From NCBI GenBank assembly GCA_944328495.1, contig CALVHR010000005.1, positions 17,067 to 81,066 of the forward strand: 64,000 nucleotides of DNA, in the 5' to 3' direction. This document shows, piece after piece, positions 16,566 through 24,633 of the stretch. The DNA is from an uncultured Clostridia bacterium (lineage in GTDB: Bacteria > Bacillota > Clostridia > Christensenellales > Borkfalkiaceae). Position 1 is the first letter of the stretch, and each line of letters begins with the position of its first letter. The notes beneath the pieces are model-generated. The model was not told where the DNA came from. It searched no databases and saw only the letters and a program-made list of their open reading frames with translations. The translations under genes were made by a program, and so were the position numbers.

Positions 16566-17345
16566 TCAGTACTCATAGGCAATGTTGCTTCGGATGGTGT
16601 TGATCGCATTCTTTTCCAAGCGTGACACCTGTGCCTGCGAGATTCCTACCTCGTCGGAAATCTCCGTCTGCGTTTTGCCCTCATAATAACGCAAAAACAA
16701 AATTTTCCGTTCGCGCTCGCCCAAACGCTCCATTGCGTCCGAAAGCGCGGCGTGTTCCGTCCATATCTCGTCGTTGTTCTTTTCGTCGTAGATCTGGTCC
16801 ATCAGCATCAGCGTATCGCCCGATTTGTTATATACCGGCTCAAACAGCGATACGGGATCGGAGATCGCGTCCAACGCATACACGACTTCGCGTTCACGCA
16901 CTTTCATTGCCTCGGCGATCTTTTCGATCGTTGCCTCCTTGTCCTCCGCTTCCAACCGTTCGCGCGTCTTTAAGACATTGTACGCCGTATCTCGGATACT
17001 GCGCGAAACCCGCAAGGAATTACCGTCCCGCAAAAAGCGTTTGATCTCGCCCAAAATCATCGGAACTGCGTACGTAGAAAAGCGAACGCCCACATTGACG
17101 TCAAAGTTATCGATCGCTTTCAAAAGCCCGATGCAGCCCGCCTGAAACACATCGTCCGCGTTTGCATTCTTTGCCCAAAACCGTTTGACCAGCGACAAGA
17201 CAAGCCGCATATTCCCGACAATAAATTTTTCACGAGCCGCCGCGTCGCCCTCTTTCAGACGGCGCATCAATTCTTCGTTTTCTTTTGCCGTCAGAAGCGG
17301 CAAGCCCGACGTATCCACGCCGCAGATCTCAACTTTTTGCAACAT
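16566..17345 (-). CDS. sigG: RNA polymerase sporulation sigma factor SigG
   Basis: Sigma-G directs late forespore transcription. The ATG at 17345 has GGGAGG eight bases upstream; an upstream GTG at 17354 overlaps that site and is rejected. The 259 residues begin with the diagnostic KVEICGVDTSGLPLL, followed by region 2 (DDVFQAGCIGLLKAIDNFD, here in two parts: DDVFQAGCIGLLKA and IDNFDVNVGVRFSTYAVPMI) and region 4 with the helix-turn-helix TQTEISDEVGISQAQVSRLE. It follows sigE by 95 bases. That gap contains a sigma-G/F-type promoter (17363-17391), which fits autoregulation as known in Bacillus. Confidence 0.95.
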   Translation of the reverse strand: MLQKVEICGVDTSGLPLLTAKENEELMRRLKEGDAAAREKFIVGNMRLVLSLVKRFWAKNANADDVFQAGCIGLLKAIDNFDVNVGVRFSTYAVPMILGEIKRFLRDGNSLRVSRSIRDTAYNVLKTRERLEAEDKEATIEKIAEAMKVREREVVYALDAISDPVSLFEPVYNKSGDTLMLMDQIYDEKNNDEIWTEHAALSDAMERLGERERKILFLRYYEGKTQTEISDEVGISQAQVSRLEKNAINTIRSNIAYEY

Positions 17346-17362
17346 ACTCCGCACCTCCCTTC

Positions 17363-17391
17363 TTGTATGTACCCTGCGGCGTGCAGTATGC
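17363..17391 (-). promoter_or_regulatory. Sigma-G/F-like promoter before sigG
   Basis: On the minus strand GCATA (17387-17391) and CATACAA (17363-17369) are 17 bases apart. The known sigma-G consensus is about GHATR, 17-18 bases, CATnnTA, so only one base of the conserved positions differs. The start of transcription would fall at the ribosome site, giving a very short leader. Confidence 0.5.
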
Positions 17392-17440
17392 GCATCATTT
17401 TTGAAATTATGTAAGGCTTGTTCTGCGGCGCTGAAAAATT

Positions 17441-18151
17441 TCAGACCATCTTGCTCATTTCGTTTTTCAGCTTTGCAATGATCTTCTTTTCCAGTCTCGA
17501 AATGTATGACTGCGAGATTCCCAAAAGATCCGCAACGTCTTTTTGCGTCATCTCCTCCCGCCCGTTCAGTCCGAAACGCAGATTCATGATCTTCTGGTCC
17601 CGCTCGGGAAGTTTTTTGAGCGCTCCCAACAGCAGCTCCTTTTCCACACCAGTTTCAATATCTTTGTATACGATATCGCTGTCCGTACCGAGAATGTCCG
17701 ACAGCAACAGTTCGTTTCCTTCCCAATCGGTATTGAGCGGCTCATCGAAAGACACCTCGCTTTTCAGCCGCACGAGGCGCCGCAAATACATCAGAATCTC
17801 GTTTTCGATGCATCGCGAAGCGTATGTGGCGAGTTTGATGTTTTTGCTCGGATTAAAGGAGTTTACCGCTTTGATCAGCCCGATCGTTCCCACAGACACG
17901 AGATCGTCCGAATCGGCCCCCGTATTATCGAATTTGCGGGCTATGTAAACGACCAGCCGCAGATTGTGCTCGATGAGCGAAGACTTCACTTCTTCGTCCC
18001 CTTTCGAGAGCTTGCCCAAAAGATCGGACTCCTCTTCCGCCGTGTACGGAAGAGGCAGAGCCTCACTGCCGCATATGTAGTCAAGTACGTTTTCCCGCAT
18101 CTTCATCCTGCGCATCAACCGGCGCAGGGACGCTCGGATCTTGTTCAGCAT
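17441..18151 (-). CDS. sigE: RNA polymerase sporulation sigma factor SigE precursor
   Basis: Pro-sigma-E drives early mother-cell transcription after removal of its N-terminal pro-sequence by SpoIIGA. The 236-residue product has a basic, amphipathic N-terminus of about 25 residues ending at [12 protein letters not shown], which matches the processing region of Bacillus pro-SigE (YYIGGSEALP). Regions 2 and 4 are nearly family-consensus ([51 protein letters not shown]). The ATG at 18151 has GGAGG just upstream and lies 71 bases inside spoIIGA, a longer overlap than usual; the frames differ. Confidence 0.95.
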   Translation of the reverse strand: MLNKIRASLRRLMRRMKMRENVLDYICGSEALPLPYTAEEESDLLGKLSKGDEEVKSSLIEHNLRLVVYIARKFDNTGADSDDLVSVGTIGLIKAVNSFNPSKNIKLATYASRCIENEILMYLRRLVRLKSEVSFDEPLNTDWEGNELLLSDILGTDSDIVYKDIETGVEKELLLGALKKLPERDQKIMNLRFGLNGREEMTQKDVADLLGISQSYISRLEKKIIAKLKNEMSKMV

Positions 18152-19007
18152 CCTTCACCTCCGAATCCGAAAAATCTTCCTCTTTCGTAAACGATGCCGG
18201 CAAAATCAACGCATATTCTCCGGCAAACGATTGCTCACTGATCGCAACCGTCACATCTCTTAATATATTCGCGCGCCCGCCGTAATATATCTCCAAAACA
18301 TCAATTTGAAAGGCGGTCAGAAAAGATTTTCCGTTTACGGTACGCACTTCGATTTTTTCACATGGCGTCGACACCGAAAACAATCCGTCCGCAAGCAATG
18401 AAAGCGCTACGGCACGTTCCGCAATCACCACGCCGCGCCCGCGACTGTCTTTCAGACGATTCCCCGTATCGGCAAATGCCCGCGCGGAAACGCTCTTTTT
18501 TCGCAAGGTCAGACGGCAATCGAACTGCAACGCCGCAAGTTTTTTGCGGGTTCGGACAAACTTTGCAAACCGCGGCCCGCCGAACGCCAACGCCACACAG
18601 GCAAGAACCAATACGCCCGACGGAAGGGCCCGCACTGTGTACGAAAGCGCTCCGCCCTGCCCTATCTCTCCTTGCGCAAACAGCGCCGTCAAAATTCCCG
18701 CAAACGCAAACATGTATCCTGCAAAGGCAAGCGAGCAGAGCGCATATGTCCGTTTTCGTTTGAACGTAGCGGCAGGCAAAGGCAACACTGCCAGCACACC
18801 GTATTTGACAAGAATATCGACGGCAAGCGGCAAGGAAAAATACAAGCAAAATACGGCATACCCCGTGCCCAGCGCCGCCCCGAAAAGAGCGACAATTCCG
18901 ATTCGCCACAATTTTGCTCTGCCCTTTACAGTACGAACGGCACAATACAAAAGCGCGGCATCCGCACAGAAGTTATCGATAAACAAAAGATCGATATAGA
19001 CGACCAC
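18081..19007 (-). CDS. spoIIGA: Sigma-E processing peptidase SpoIIGA
   Basis: SpoIIGA is a membrane aspartic protease that activates pro-SigE at the septum. The GTG at 19007 is chosen because GGGGG lies six to eight bases before it and because it gives the family N-terminus [12 protein letters not shown]; a GTG at 19016 abuts the ribosome site. Five hydrophobic segments fill about residues 1-145, then a cytosolic protease domain with the catalytic FADTGN (Asp180) and [14 protein letters not shown]. The tail is acidic and low in complexity (about residues 270-308) and is encoded by the stretch that overlaps sigE. A TATAAT at 19037-19042 lacks a normal -35, as expected for a Spo0A-activated spoIIG promoter. 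Confidence 0.9.
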   Translation of the reverse strand: MVVYIDLLFIDNFCADAALLYCAVRTVKGRAKLWRIGIVALFGAALGTGYAVFCLYFSLPLAVDILVKYGVLAVLPLPAATFKRKRTYALCSLAFAGYMFAFAGILTALFAQGEIGQGGALSYTVRALPSGVLVLACVALAFGGPRFAKFVRTRKKLAALQFDCRLTLRKKSVSARAFADTGNRLKDSRGRGVVIAERAVALSLLADGLFSVSTPCEKIEVRTVNGKSFLTAFQIDVLEIYYGGRANILRDVTVAISEQSFAGEYALILPASFTKEEDFSDSEVKDAEQDPSVPAPVDAQDEDAGKRT

Positions 19008-19036
19008 GCGTTGCACCCCCTTCGTCGTGTGAAAAC

Positions 19037-19042
19037 ATTATA
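19037..19042 (-). promoter_or_regulatory. -10 element of the spoIIGA-sigE promoter
   Basis: A perfect TATAAT on the minus strand lies 30 bases before the start codon. No -35 is found 17 bases upstream. In Bacillus the spoIIG promoter has an abnormal spacer and needs Spo0A, so the missing -35 fits. A weak Spo0A-box-like TTTTGACGAG is at 19092-19101. Confidence 0.5.
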
Positions 19043-19132
19043 AGCCCGTCTTTCTGCGATATTTTGGAAAGGCTTGCCGCCTTGCGTCGGATTTTGACGA
19101 GAATGTCTGTACGCTCATCAGGAAAAGCGCGT

Positions 19133-19168
19133 AAAAATACGGCGGCGAATGATCGCCGCCGTATTTTT
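19133..19168. terminator. Bidirectional-type terminator downstream of the repeat lipoprotein
   Basis: A 16-base perfect stem (19133-19148 with 19153-19168) begins with A-run and ends with T-run. It lies 143 bases beyond the stop of the lipoprotein gene on the minus strand. Apart from this and the -10 above, 19043-19311 holds nothing I recognise. Confidence 0.75.
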
Positions 19169-19311
19169 ATCGGGTTCAGTCGCTGACTGTCCGCACACTT
19201 TCGTTCTCAAGCAATGTTTCCATAGATTCGGCAACGGCAACGCCGTCCGCTGTGTTGTCCGTTTGTGAATTTTTTATTATTTCAAAACAGCATCCTGTGC
19301 GGAGGGAACAC

Positions 19312-22300
19312 TCAAGCAAGCTGTCTTTTCCACGCCGATTCGCAATATTCAAAATAAATGCACCAGCTCGAACCGATCAGATCGGAATAGACATACTCGT
19401 TCGCGTTCGAGACCGTAATATCCCCGGCCTGCCATCCTTTCGGCTCCGTAAATTGTACCTCAAATAACCGATAGGATACCCATTCCGAGGAACCGAACGC
19501 CCGCGCCCCGATGTCGGTCACGCTCGCGGGAATATAGATGACTGCATCGTATTCTCCCCCTGCCGTGGATACCCAGCCGATGCCGTAAAACGCTTCTTCC
19601 CCGATGGAGACGATGCCCGAATCCAACCAATCGAGCTCTATGGAATTATCGATGCTGCCGGCATATGCAAACGCGCGCCTCGAAATATCCTTCAAACCTG
19701 TTCCGAACCGGATTTCACGGATCAGTGTACTGTATTCGAACGCCCTTTCACCGAGATACGTCAAGCTGTCGGGCAAACTGAGTCTTTGGATAAACGAATG
19801 CCCGAATGCAACCGCGCCGATGTGTCGGACGCCCTTTCCAAGATCCAGGCTCGTGAGCGGAACATACTCGAACGCATGATCGCCGATGTATGTACAGGAA
19901 TCGGGAACGGACAGGGTCAGCTCGTTCGGCTTTGCGCTCTCTTTCTGCCTTGCGAACGCATATGCTTCGATGCTCTCCAACCCCTCGGGGAAAGAGAAGC
20001 TTTCGATCGGACAATTATAGAAAGCGTACTCGCCGATGATCTTGACCGAATCGGGAACAGTGATACGCGTGATGCGACTCTCCGCAAAGCTGATGATGGT
20101 ATCGATGCGGATCGTCTTTTCAAAAGACACATAGGTCAGCGAAGTACAGCCGCTGCAATCGCCTATATACGTGAACGACGCAGGAAAGGTGATGCCTGTG
20201 ATCGAAGTGTTGCCCTGCAGTGCCGTATCGCTGAGGGAAGTGACAAACTTTCCGTTATAGATCCCGTTGATGACCAGTTCCCCCGAGAACGAAGGATCAA
20301 TCCCCGTGATCTCGTATGTACCGTCCGCCAGCAGGTTGTAGGTAAACACCGACGGATCGGTGTATTCGATATCTCCCGAATGATGTTTTAGGTCAGTATT
20401 GCAATACCCGCATTTATCGCTGCCCGAAAGAGCGGAATGGATCTCCCATTCGGTCACCGCCTCGCCGCACGCGGTGCAAACATGCCAGTGCGCAACCGAA
20501 TTGCATTCATACCCCTGTCCGAGCGTGTGCTCAAGCTTCGGCGTGATGCGCGTGATCTCGTCCCCGCAGTGTACGCACACGCCGCGATCGAGCCCTTCCC
20601 CTTTGCAGCTGGCGGCAATCTCGGTGGTCCAGGCGTATTCGTGTCCCGCCGCAGGAATGACGCTCGGCTCGCCGCGGACGTAATTCCCGTCCGTATCCAT
20701 GACATAATTGTGCTTGCACGACGTACAGAAATAATAAGCGGACAGGCCCTCCTCAAGGCAAGTCGCGGGGATCTCTTCGTGTACGACAAAATTATGCGAA
20801 ACGATCGGCGTTGAAACGATCTGGGTGCGCTTATGTCCGCAGACCTCGCAGACAAAGGTGAGCTCGCCCACAAATTCGCAGGCGGGGACATCCGTGTAAA
20901 TCGCCTGATACCGATGGCTTTCATAGCCGACCGTTACGCCCGCACAGCCGCACGTCACGGCATGCCAATGTCCGTTCGCGTTATACGTCCACTGTTCGGA
21001 ATACGGGTGCGGCTCAAGCGGCTTGATCACACTCTCTTCGGAGATCTCCTCGCTGCCCGCTTCGTCGGAAAAGACGGCTCCGCAGTTCACGCAGCGGTAA
21101 TGGGCCGAATATCCGTGCACCGAACAGGTCGATTCCGTTTCCTGCCTGTATTCGATCTCGTGCGGAAGCTGTTTCAAAAGAATTTCCGATCCCGTCAGGT
21201 TTTGCGTGCAGTCTTCGTCGGCAAAGAGTTTCCCGCATATCGAACAATTCCAATATTCAATGTTTCCGGGCGCCGAACAACTCGGCGGAACGGCTTCGAT
21301 ATGTCCGACAGTATGGATCCCCGTCGCCGGAATCTCCACTTCGCTCGCACCCAATTCGCTCCCGATATAGGCGGATGCATCCGAAAAGTATCCGCCGCAA
21401 TGTCTGCACTGATAACAATCCATGCGGATGCCTGTCAGGCAAGACGCCTCCCGCTGTTCAATAAATTCCGTGAAATGATACGCCGTCCCATGCGGCAGTG
21501 TCAGTAAGGAAAGACTTGTGGGTGTCATATTGCGGTCAAAACAGCCGCCGCAATCGCCGCAAATGTAATGCTCGTCGGTACCGTCCGCAATGCAGGTCGG
21601 TTCCGTTCTGTCAAAGTGTTCTAATTTCTCATGTCTCTGCCAATCCTGCGGCAAGAATATGTTATAAACGGGAGATTGGCATTGTCCGTCGGAAAAACGG
21701 GCAGAACATTCGCCGCATTCCCAATATTCGACCTGCCCGCTTCTCACACAGTTCGGCTCGATCCGTTCATGATGCGTCAGCGAATGCGCCGCAAGCGGCA
21801 GGTACATATCCGAATAGTAGAGTTCTTCCGTGCACTGTTCGTCATAAAACATCTTGCCGCAATCATTGCAAGCCCAGTAATCCCGCATACCCGCAACCGT
21901 ACAGGTCGAAGCATATCCCCTCACAAACTCGGATGAATGACGGGCGGGATCGGGCGGGGTCGCAAGCTCCGAATCGCTGAATACAGGCTGCGTCCCGTCG
22001 CTGTCCCAAAACTTCGCATGGCAGTGACTGCAATCATAATGCGCCGCAACACCCGCAACCGTACACGTACCCGGCCTTTTCTCAGAAAATACAAGAATAT
22101 GCTGCCCGTATTCCGCTTTTTCGATGCTGTCTCGCTCAATCAAGATCGTGCATTCGGCATCCGCAAACAAAAGATCGCAGTTTTTACAGCTCCAATATTC
22201 ATTTGTGCCCTTTGAATTGCACGTGGAAGGCGCTTCCGCATGATACACGGAAACGTGTTCCCGTGTCGCGGGAATGATCAGTTCACTGTCGTTTCGGATC

Positions 22301-22806
22301 TCGTCGAGCGCATTTCCGTCGCTGAATTTTTTCTGGCAGACGTCACAGGCATAATATTCGCACGCGCCGGCATCCGCGCACGTTGCGGGTATCTCCGCAA
22401 CATGATGCAGCGAATGCGCCCCGAGCCGGCCATACTCAAACGTCTCTTCGCCGCGCTGTCCGCACCCGCCGCAGGATTTATAATACACCGCAGGTGCAGT
22501 GCAAGTCGCCGCCGTTTTCAAATACTCGTCCGATGCGTTCTCCTCGTATGTATGCGGCAGTTTCGCAACGATGACGGACGCGGAAGAAATCTCCTTTGTT
22601 CCTTCGGCATCCGAAAAATATTTTCCGCATCCCTCACAATACCAGTGCGCGATATTCCCTTCCGCACAGCACGTCGCTTCCGTCGCACTCCGCTCTGCGA
22701 GCGAGTGCACGTGTTCGGCCTTTTCCTCTTCGCATGCGGAAAAAATTGCTGCGCAAAAAAACACCGCCACGATCGCTGACAGCAAAAACAGGCATATTCT
22801 TTTCAT
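19312..22806 (-). CDS. Surface lipoprotein with about 16 Cys/His repeats and BspA-type leucine-rich repeats
   Basis: The 1164-residue protein has a signal peptide with lipobox FSAC (Cys25). From about residue 32 to 800 it consists of roughly 16 tandem units of 40-55 residues. Each starts with H, then has a TC-xxx-G segment and a C-x-x-C-G/x-x-x-F-S/A-D pair; the later units are shorter and degenerate. About residues 830-1130 are leucine-rich repeats of LRR_5/BspA type (for example VPDSVKIIGEYAFYNC, IPASVTDIGARAFGSS). There is no LPXTG motif, so anchoring is by lipid. Known: LRR_5 regions mediate adhesion in gut bacteria and similar Cys repeats occur in clostridial surface proteins. Metal binding or disulfide cross-linking by the repeats is inference. 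It is a single-gene unit. Confidence 0.8.
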   Translation of the reverse strand: MKRICLFLLSAIVAVFFCAAIFSACEEEKAEHVHSLAERSATEATCCAEGNIAHWYCEGCGKYFSDAEGTKEISSASVIVAKLPHTYEENASDEYLKTAATCTAPAVYYKSCGGCGQRGEETFEYGRLGAHSLHHVAEIPATCADAGACEYYACDVCQKKFSDGNALDEIRNDSELIIPATREHVSVYHAEAPSTCNSKGTNEYWSCKNCDLLFADAECTILIERDSIEKAEYGQHILVFSEKRPGTCTVAGVAAHYDCSHCHAKFWDSDGTQPVFSDSELATPPDPARHSSEFVRGYASTCTVAGMRDYWACNDCGKMFYDEQCTEELYYSDMYLPLAAHSLTHHERIEPNCVRSGQVEYWECGECSARFSDGQCQSPVYNIFLPQDWQRHEKLEHFDRTEPTCIADGTDEHYICGDCGGCFDRNMTPTSLSLLTLPHGTAYHFTEFIEQREASCLTGIRMDCYQCRHCGGYFSDASAYIGSELGASEVEIPATGIHTVGHIEAVPPSCSAPGNIEYWNCSICGKLFADEDCTQNLTGSEILLKQLPHEIEYRQETESTCSVHGYSAHYRCVNCGAVFSDEAGSEEISEESVIKPLEPHPYSEQWTYNANGHWHAVTCGCAGVTVGYESHRYQAIYTDVPACEFVGELTFVCEVCGHKRTQIVSTPIVSHNFVVHEEIPATCLEEGLSAYYFCTSCKHNYVMDTDGNYVRGEPSVIPAAGHEYAWTTEIAASCKGEGLDRGVCVHCGDEITRITPKLEHTLGQGYECNSVAHWHVCTACGEAVTEWEIHSALSGSDKCGYCNTDLKHHSGDIEYTDPSVFTYNLLADGTYEITGIDPSFSGELVINGIYNGKFVTSLSDTALQGNTSITGITFPASFTYIGDCSGCTSLTYVSFEKTIRIDTIISFAESRITRITVPDSVKIIGEYAFYNCPIESFSFPEGLESIEAYAFARQKESAKPNELTLSVPDSCTYIGDHAFEYVPLTSLDLGKGVRHIGAVAFGHSFIQRLSLPDSLTYLGERAFEYSTLIREIRFGTGLKDISRRAFAYAGSIDNSIELDWLDSGIVSIGEEAFYGIGWVSTAGGEYDAVIYIPASVTDIGARAFGSSEWVSYRLFEVQFTEPKGWQAGDITVSNANEYVYSDLIGSSWCIYFEYCESAWKRQLA

Positions 22807-22982
22807 ACTCAGCTCCCCAAAAAATTTTCACGGCCCGAACAATAAAACCGCTTCCGTCCTTTCCTTATCGGCCGCATATTTTGACTACGTTCCCGTTTCA
22901 GTATAACACAATAAATTACGCGCGGCACAAACATCACAAAAATGTGAATTATTTCTTTTGCGGCAACATAACTTCCGCGCAA

Positions 22983-23024
22983 AAAAAGATCGCCTAGCCC
23001 GACATCGGGCTCGGCGATCTTTTT
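22983..23024 (-). terminator. Terminator of the sugar transferase gene
   Basis: A 20-base stem with one mismatch (22983-23002 with 23005-23024) is flanked by A- and T-runs, 15 bases past the stop at 23039. The remaining part of 22807-22982 holds the lipoprotein leader with a TATACT but no clear -35. Confidence 0.8.
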
Positions 23025-23038
23025 AATAAAACCGATTG

Positions 23039-23908
23039 TTAATGAAACCGATTGAAATCGCGGAAATTTGCCGCCTCAAATTCGCGGCGCTCCGCTTTCG
23101 CACGCTTGATATCGCGCAGTTTTTCCTCTCCTTCGCGGGTATATTCTTCCGCCTCTTCTTCGGAGATCGTGCCTTCGCGCAACAGCCAGTCAACGTAACC
23201 GACCTCTGTGCAAATGCCGTAACGCCCCGCCGCGTCGCCGCGCAGTCGGTTTGCTATTTTACTCATGAAAAAAGAAAGATCGCGGAAAAAATTCAGATGT
23301 GCGACATATTCGGCATCCTCTTCGAACATTTCCGGCCAGGTCAGATTCTCTCCGCCGAAACGCTCCAAAGAGCTGACCAGTCCCGGGCGCATCGAAAACC
23401 GCACGGCAGCATCCTCGCCGACCGCACAACCGTCCCGCAAACTCATCGCGCGCGGTCCGACAAAACTCAGCTTTCCCGCAAAGACAGCCGGCAGACAGGG
23501 ATAATATTTCAGCCCCGTCGCTTTGAGAAATTTCCCCATGGCTGTCGTGCGTTCGCGTTCCGGCAAAAGATTCCCGTCCGCATCGCGGCGGATCCGCTCG
23601 GTCGCAAAAGAAGTGATTTTGATCGGCTTTCCCTTCTTCCCGCAAAAATACTCCGAAACAAACAGCGATGCATAGGCATTCTGCGACTTGTTATAGATCG
23701 CATCCGCAAGGAGTGCAAGCAGGAAAAAGACCAAAAAAACGATCATAAAAATCGCCGAAAACAGCACATCCAGCGCACGTTTGAAAAACCATCGGTAATT
23801 CAGCGCAATAATGAGCACGAGCACCGCAAGATCGAGCACGATAAAAATTGTCATGCCCCACCATGTATTCAAAAACCCCTCGGAGGAGTTCGCAAGCATT
23901 GCATTCAT
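23039..23908 (-). CDS. Undecaprenyl-phosphate sugar phosphotransferase-like (bacterial sugar transferase family)
   Basis: The 289-residue protein has two hydrophobic segments (about 18-40 and 50-70) flanking FKRALDVLFS, the entry motif of the WcaJ/WbaP family, and later LSFVGPRAMS and FSMRPGLVS, which are its core motifs. The family moves a sugar phosphate from a nucleotide sugar to the lipid carrier, starting synthesis of a capsule or surface glycan. A charged C-terminal tail of about 50 residues is extra. It is a lone gene, without glycosyltransferases nearby, which is unusual; the lipid-carrier supply genes uppS and dxr are elsewhere in this window. Confidence 0.8.
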   Translation of the reverse strand: MNAMLANSSEGFLNTWWGMTIFIVLDLAVLVLIIALNYRWFFKRALDVLFSAIFMIVFLVFFLLALLADAIYNKSQNAYASLFVSEYFCGKKGKPIKITSFATERIRRDADGNLLPERERTTAMGKFLKATGLKYYPCLPAVFAGKLSFVGPRAMSLRDGCAVGEDAAVRFSMRPGLVSSLERFGGENLTWPEMFEEDAEYVAHLNFFRDLSFFMSKIANRLRGDAAGRYGICTEVGYVDWLLREGTISEEEAEEYTREGEEKLRDIKRAKAERREFEAANFRDFNRFH

Positions 23909-23934
23909 TGTATCTTCCTCTCGTTTGATACATC

Positions 23935-23963
23935 ATTATACCATACGCAATGCGTGATGGCAA
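23935..23963 (-). promoter_or_regulatory. Sigma-A promoter of the sugar transferase gene
   Basis: TTGCCA (23958-23963), 17-base spacer, TATAAT (23935-23940) with an upstream TG, on the minus strand. Confidence 0.75.
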
Positions 23964-23995
23964 CCTCTTTCATACGCAAAGATCGGACTTTTTCT

Positions 23996-24616
23996 TTAAG
24001 GCAACTCCTCTTCCGCCGGCTCTTCGCTTGCCGCATACCGCGCGCAAATTTCGTCGAGCAGAGTCAGAACAGACTCCCTGCCCAAACGCGTCTGGGCAGA
24101 TGTCGCGATCACATTGCCCTCGCCCGTCTTAAAGCAGGCCGCGATCCTGCGGACAGCCTCTTTCACGCGCGTCTTGGCAAGTTTATCCGCCTTGGTCGCT
24201 ATGATCGTAAACGGCGTGCGCGTTTCATACAGAAAAGAGATCATCGTCTGATCGTCCGCCGTCGGATCGTGGCGGATGTCTGCAAGAGAAAAAACGTGCG
24301 TCACCGCCCCTTCCTGCGCAAAAAAATCGTCCAGAAGTTTCGCCCATTTGTCTTTTTCCGCTTTGGAAACGCGGGCAAACCCATACCCCGGAAGATCGGC
24401 AAGCAGAAATTGACCGAAGTCAAAATAATTGACAAGGCGCGTCCTGCCCGGCTCCGCCGAGGTTCGGGCAAGTTTGTTGCGGTTTGCAAGCATGTTGATG
24501 AACGAACTCTTGCCGACATTGGACTTGCCGCACACCGCGATCATGGGTTTGTCGGGGCGGACAAACCCCTTTTTATCCGCCGCGGAAGTTATGAATTTTG
24601 CGTCTTTGATGATCAT
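23996..24616 (-). CDS. engB: Ribosome biogenesis GTP-binding protein EngB (YsxC/YihA)
   Basis: This 206-residue GTPase assists late 50S assembly. All G motifs are seen: GKSNVGKSS (G1), a Thr in PGRTRLVNYF (G2), DLPGYG (G3), TKADK (G4) and a late SAQ (G5). The C-terminus has an acidic tail. It lies 17 bases downstream of lon in the conserved lon-engB order found in many Firmicutes, so it is transcribed from the lon promoter. Confidence 0.93.
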   Translation of the reverse strand: MIIKDAKFITSAADKKGFVRPDKPMIAVCGKSNVGKSSFINMLANRNKLARTSAEPGRTRLVNYFDFGQFLLADLPGYGFARVSKAEKDKWAKLLDDFFAQEGAVTHVFSLADIRHDPTADDQTMISFLYETRTPFTIIATKADKLAKTRVKEAVRRIAACFKTGEGNVIATSAQTRLGRESVLTLLDEICARYAASEEPAEEELP

Positions 24617-24633
24617 GTTCTCTCACCGACCGA

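Noticed and set aside
20000-22700. CRISPR or tandem DNA repeats suggested by the repetitive region
   Set aside because: The repetition exists at protein level only; DNA units differ in sequence and length and lie in one open frame.
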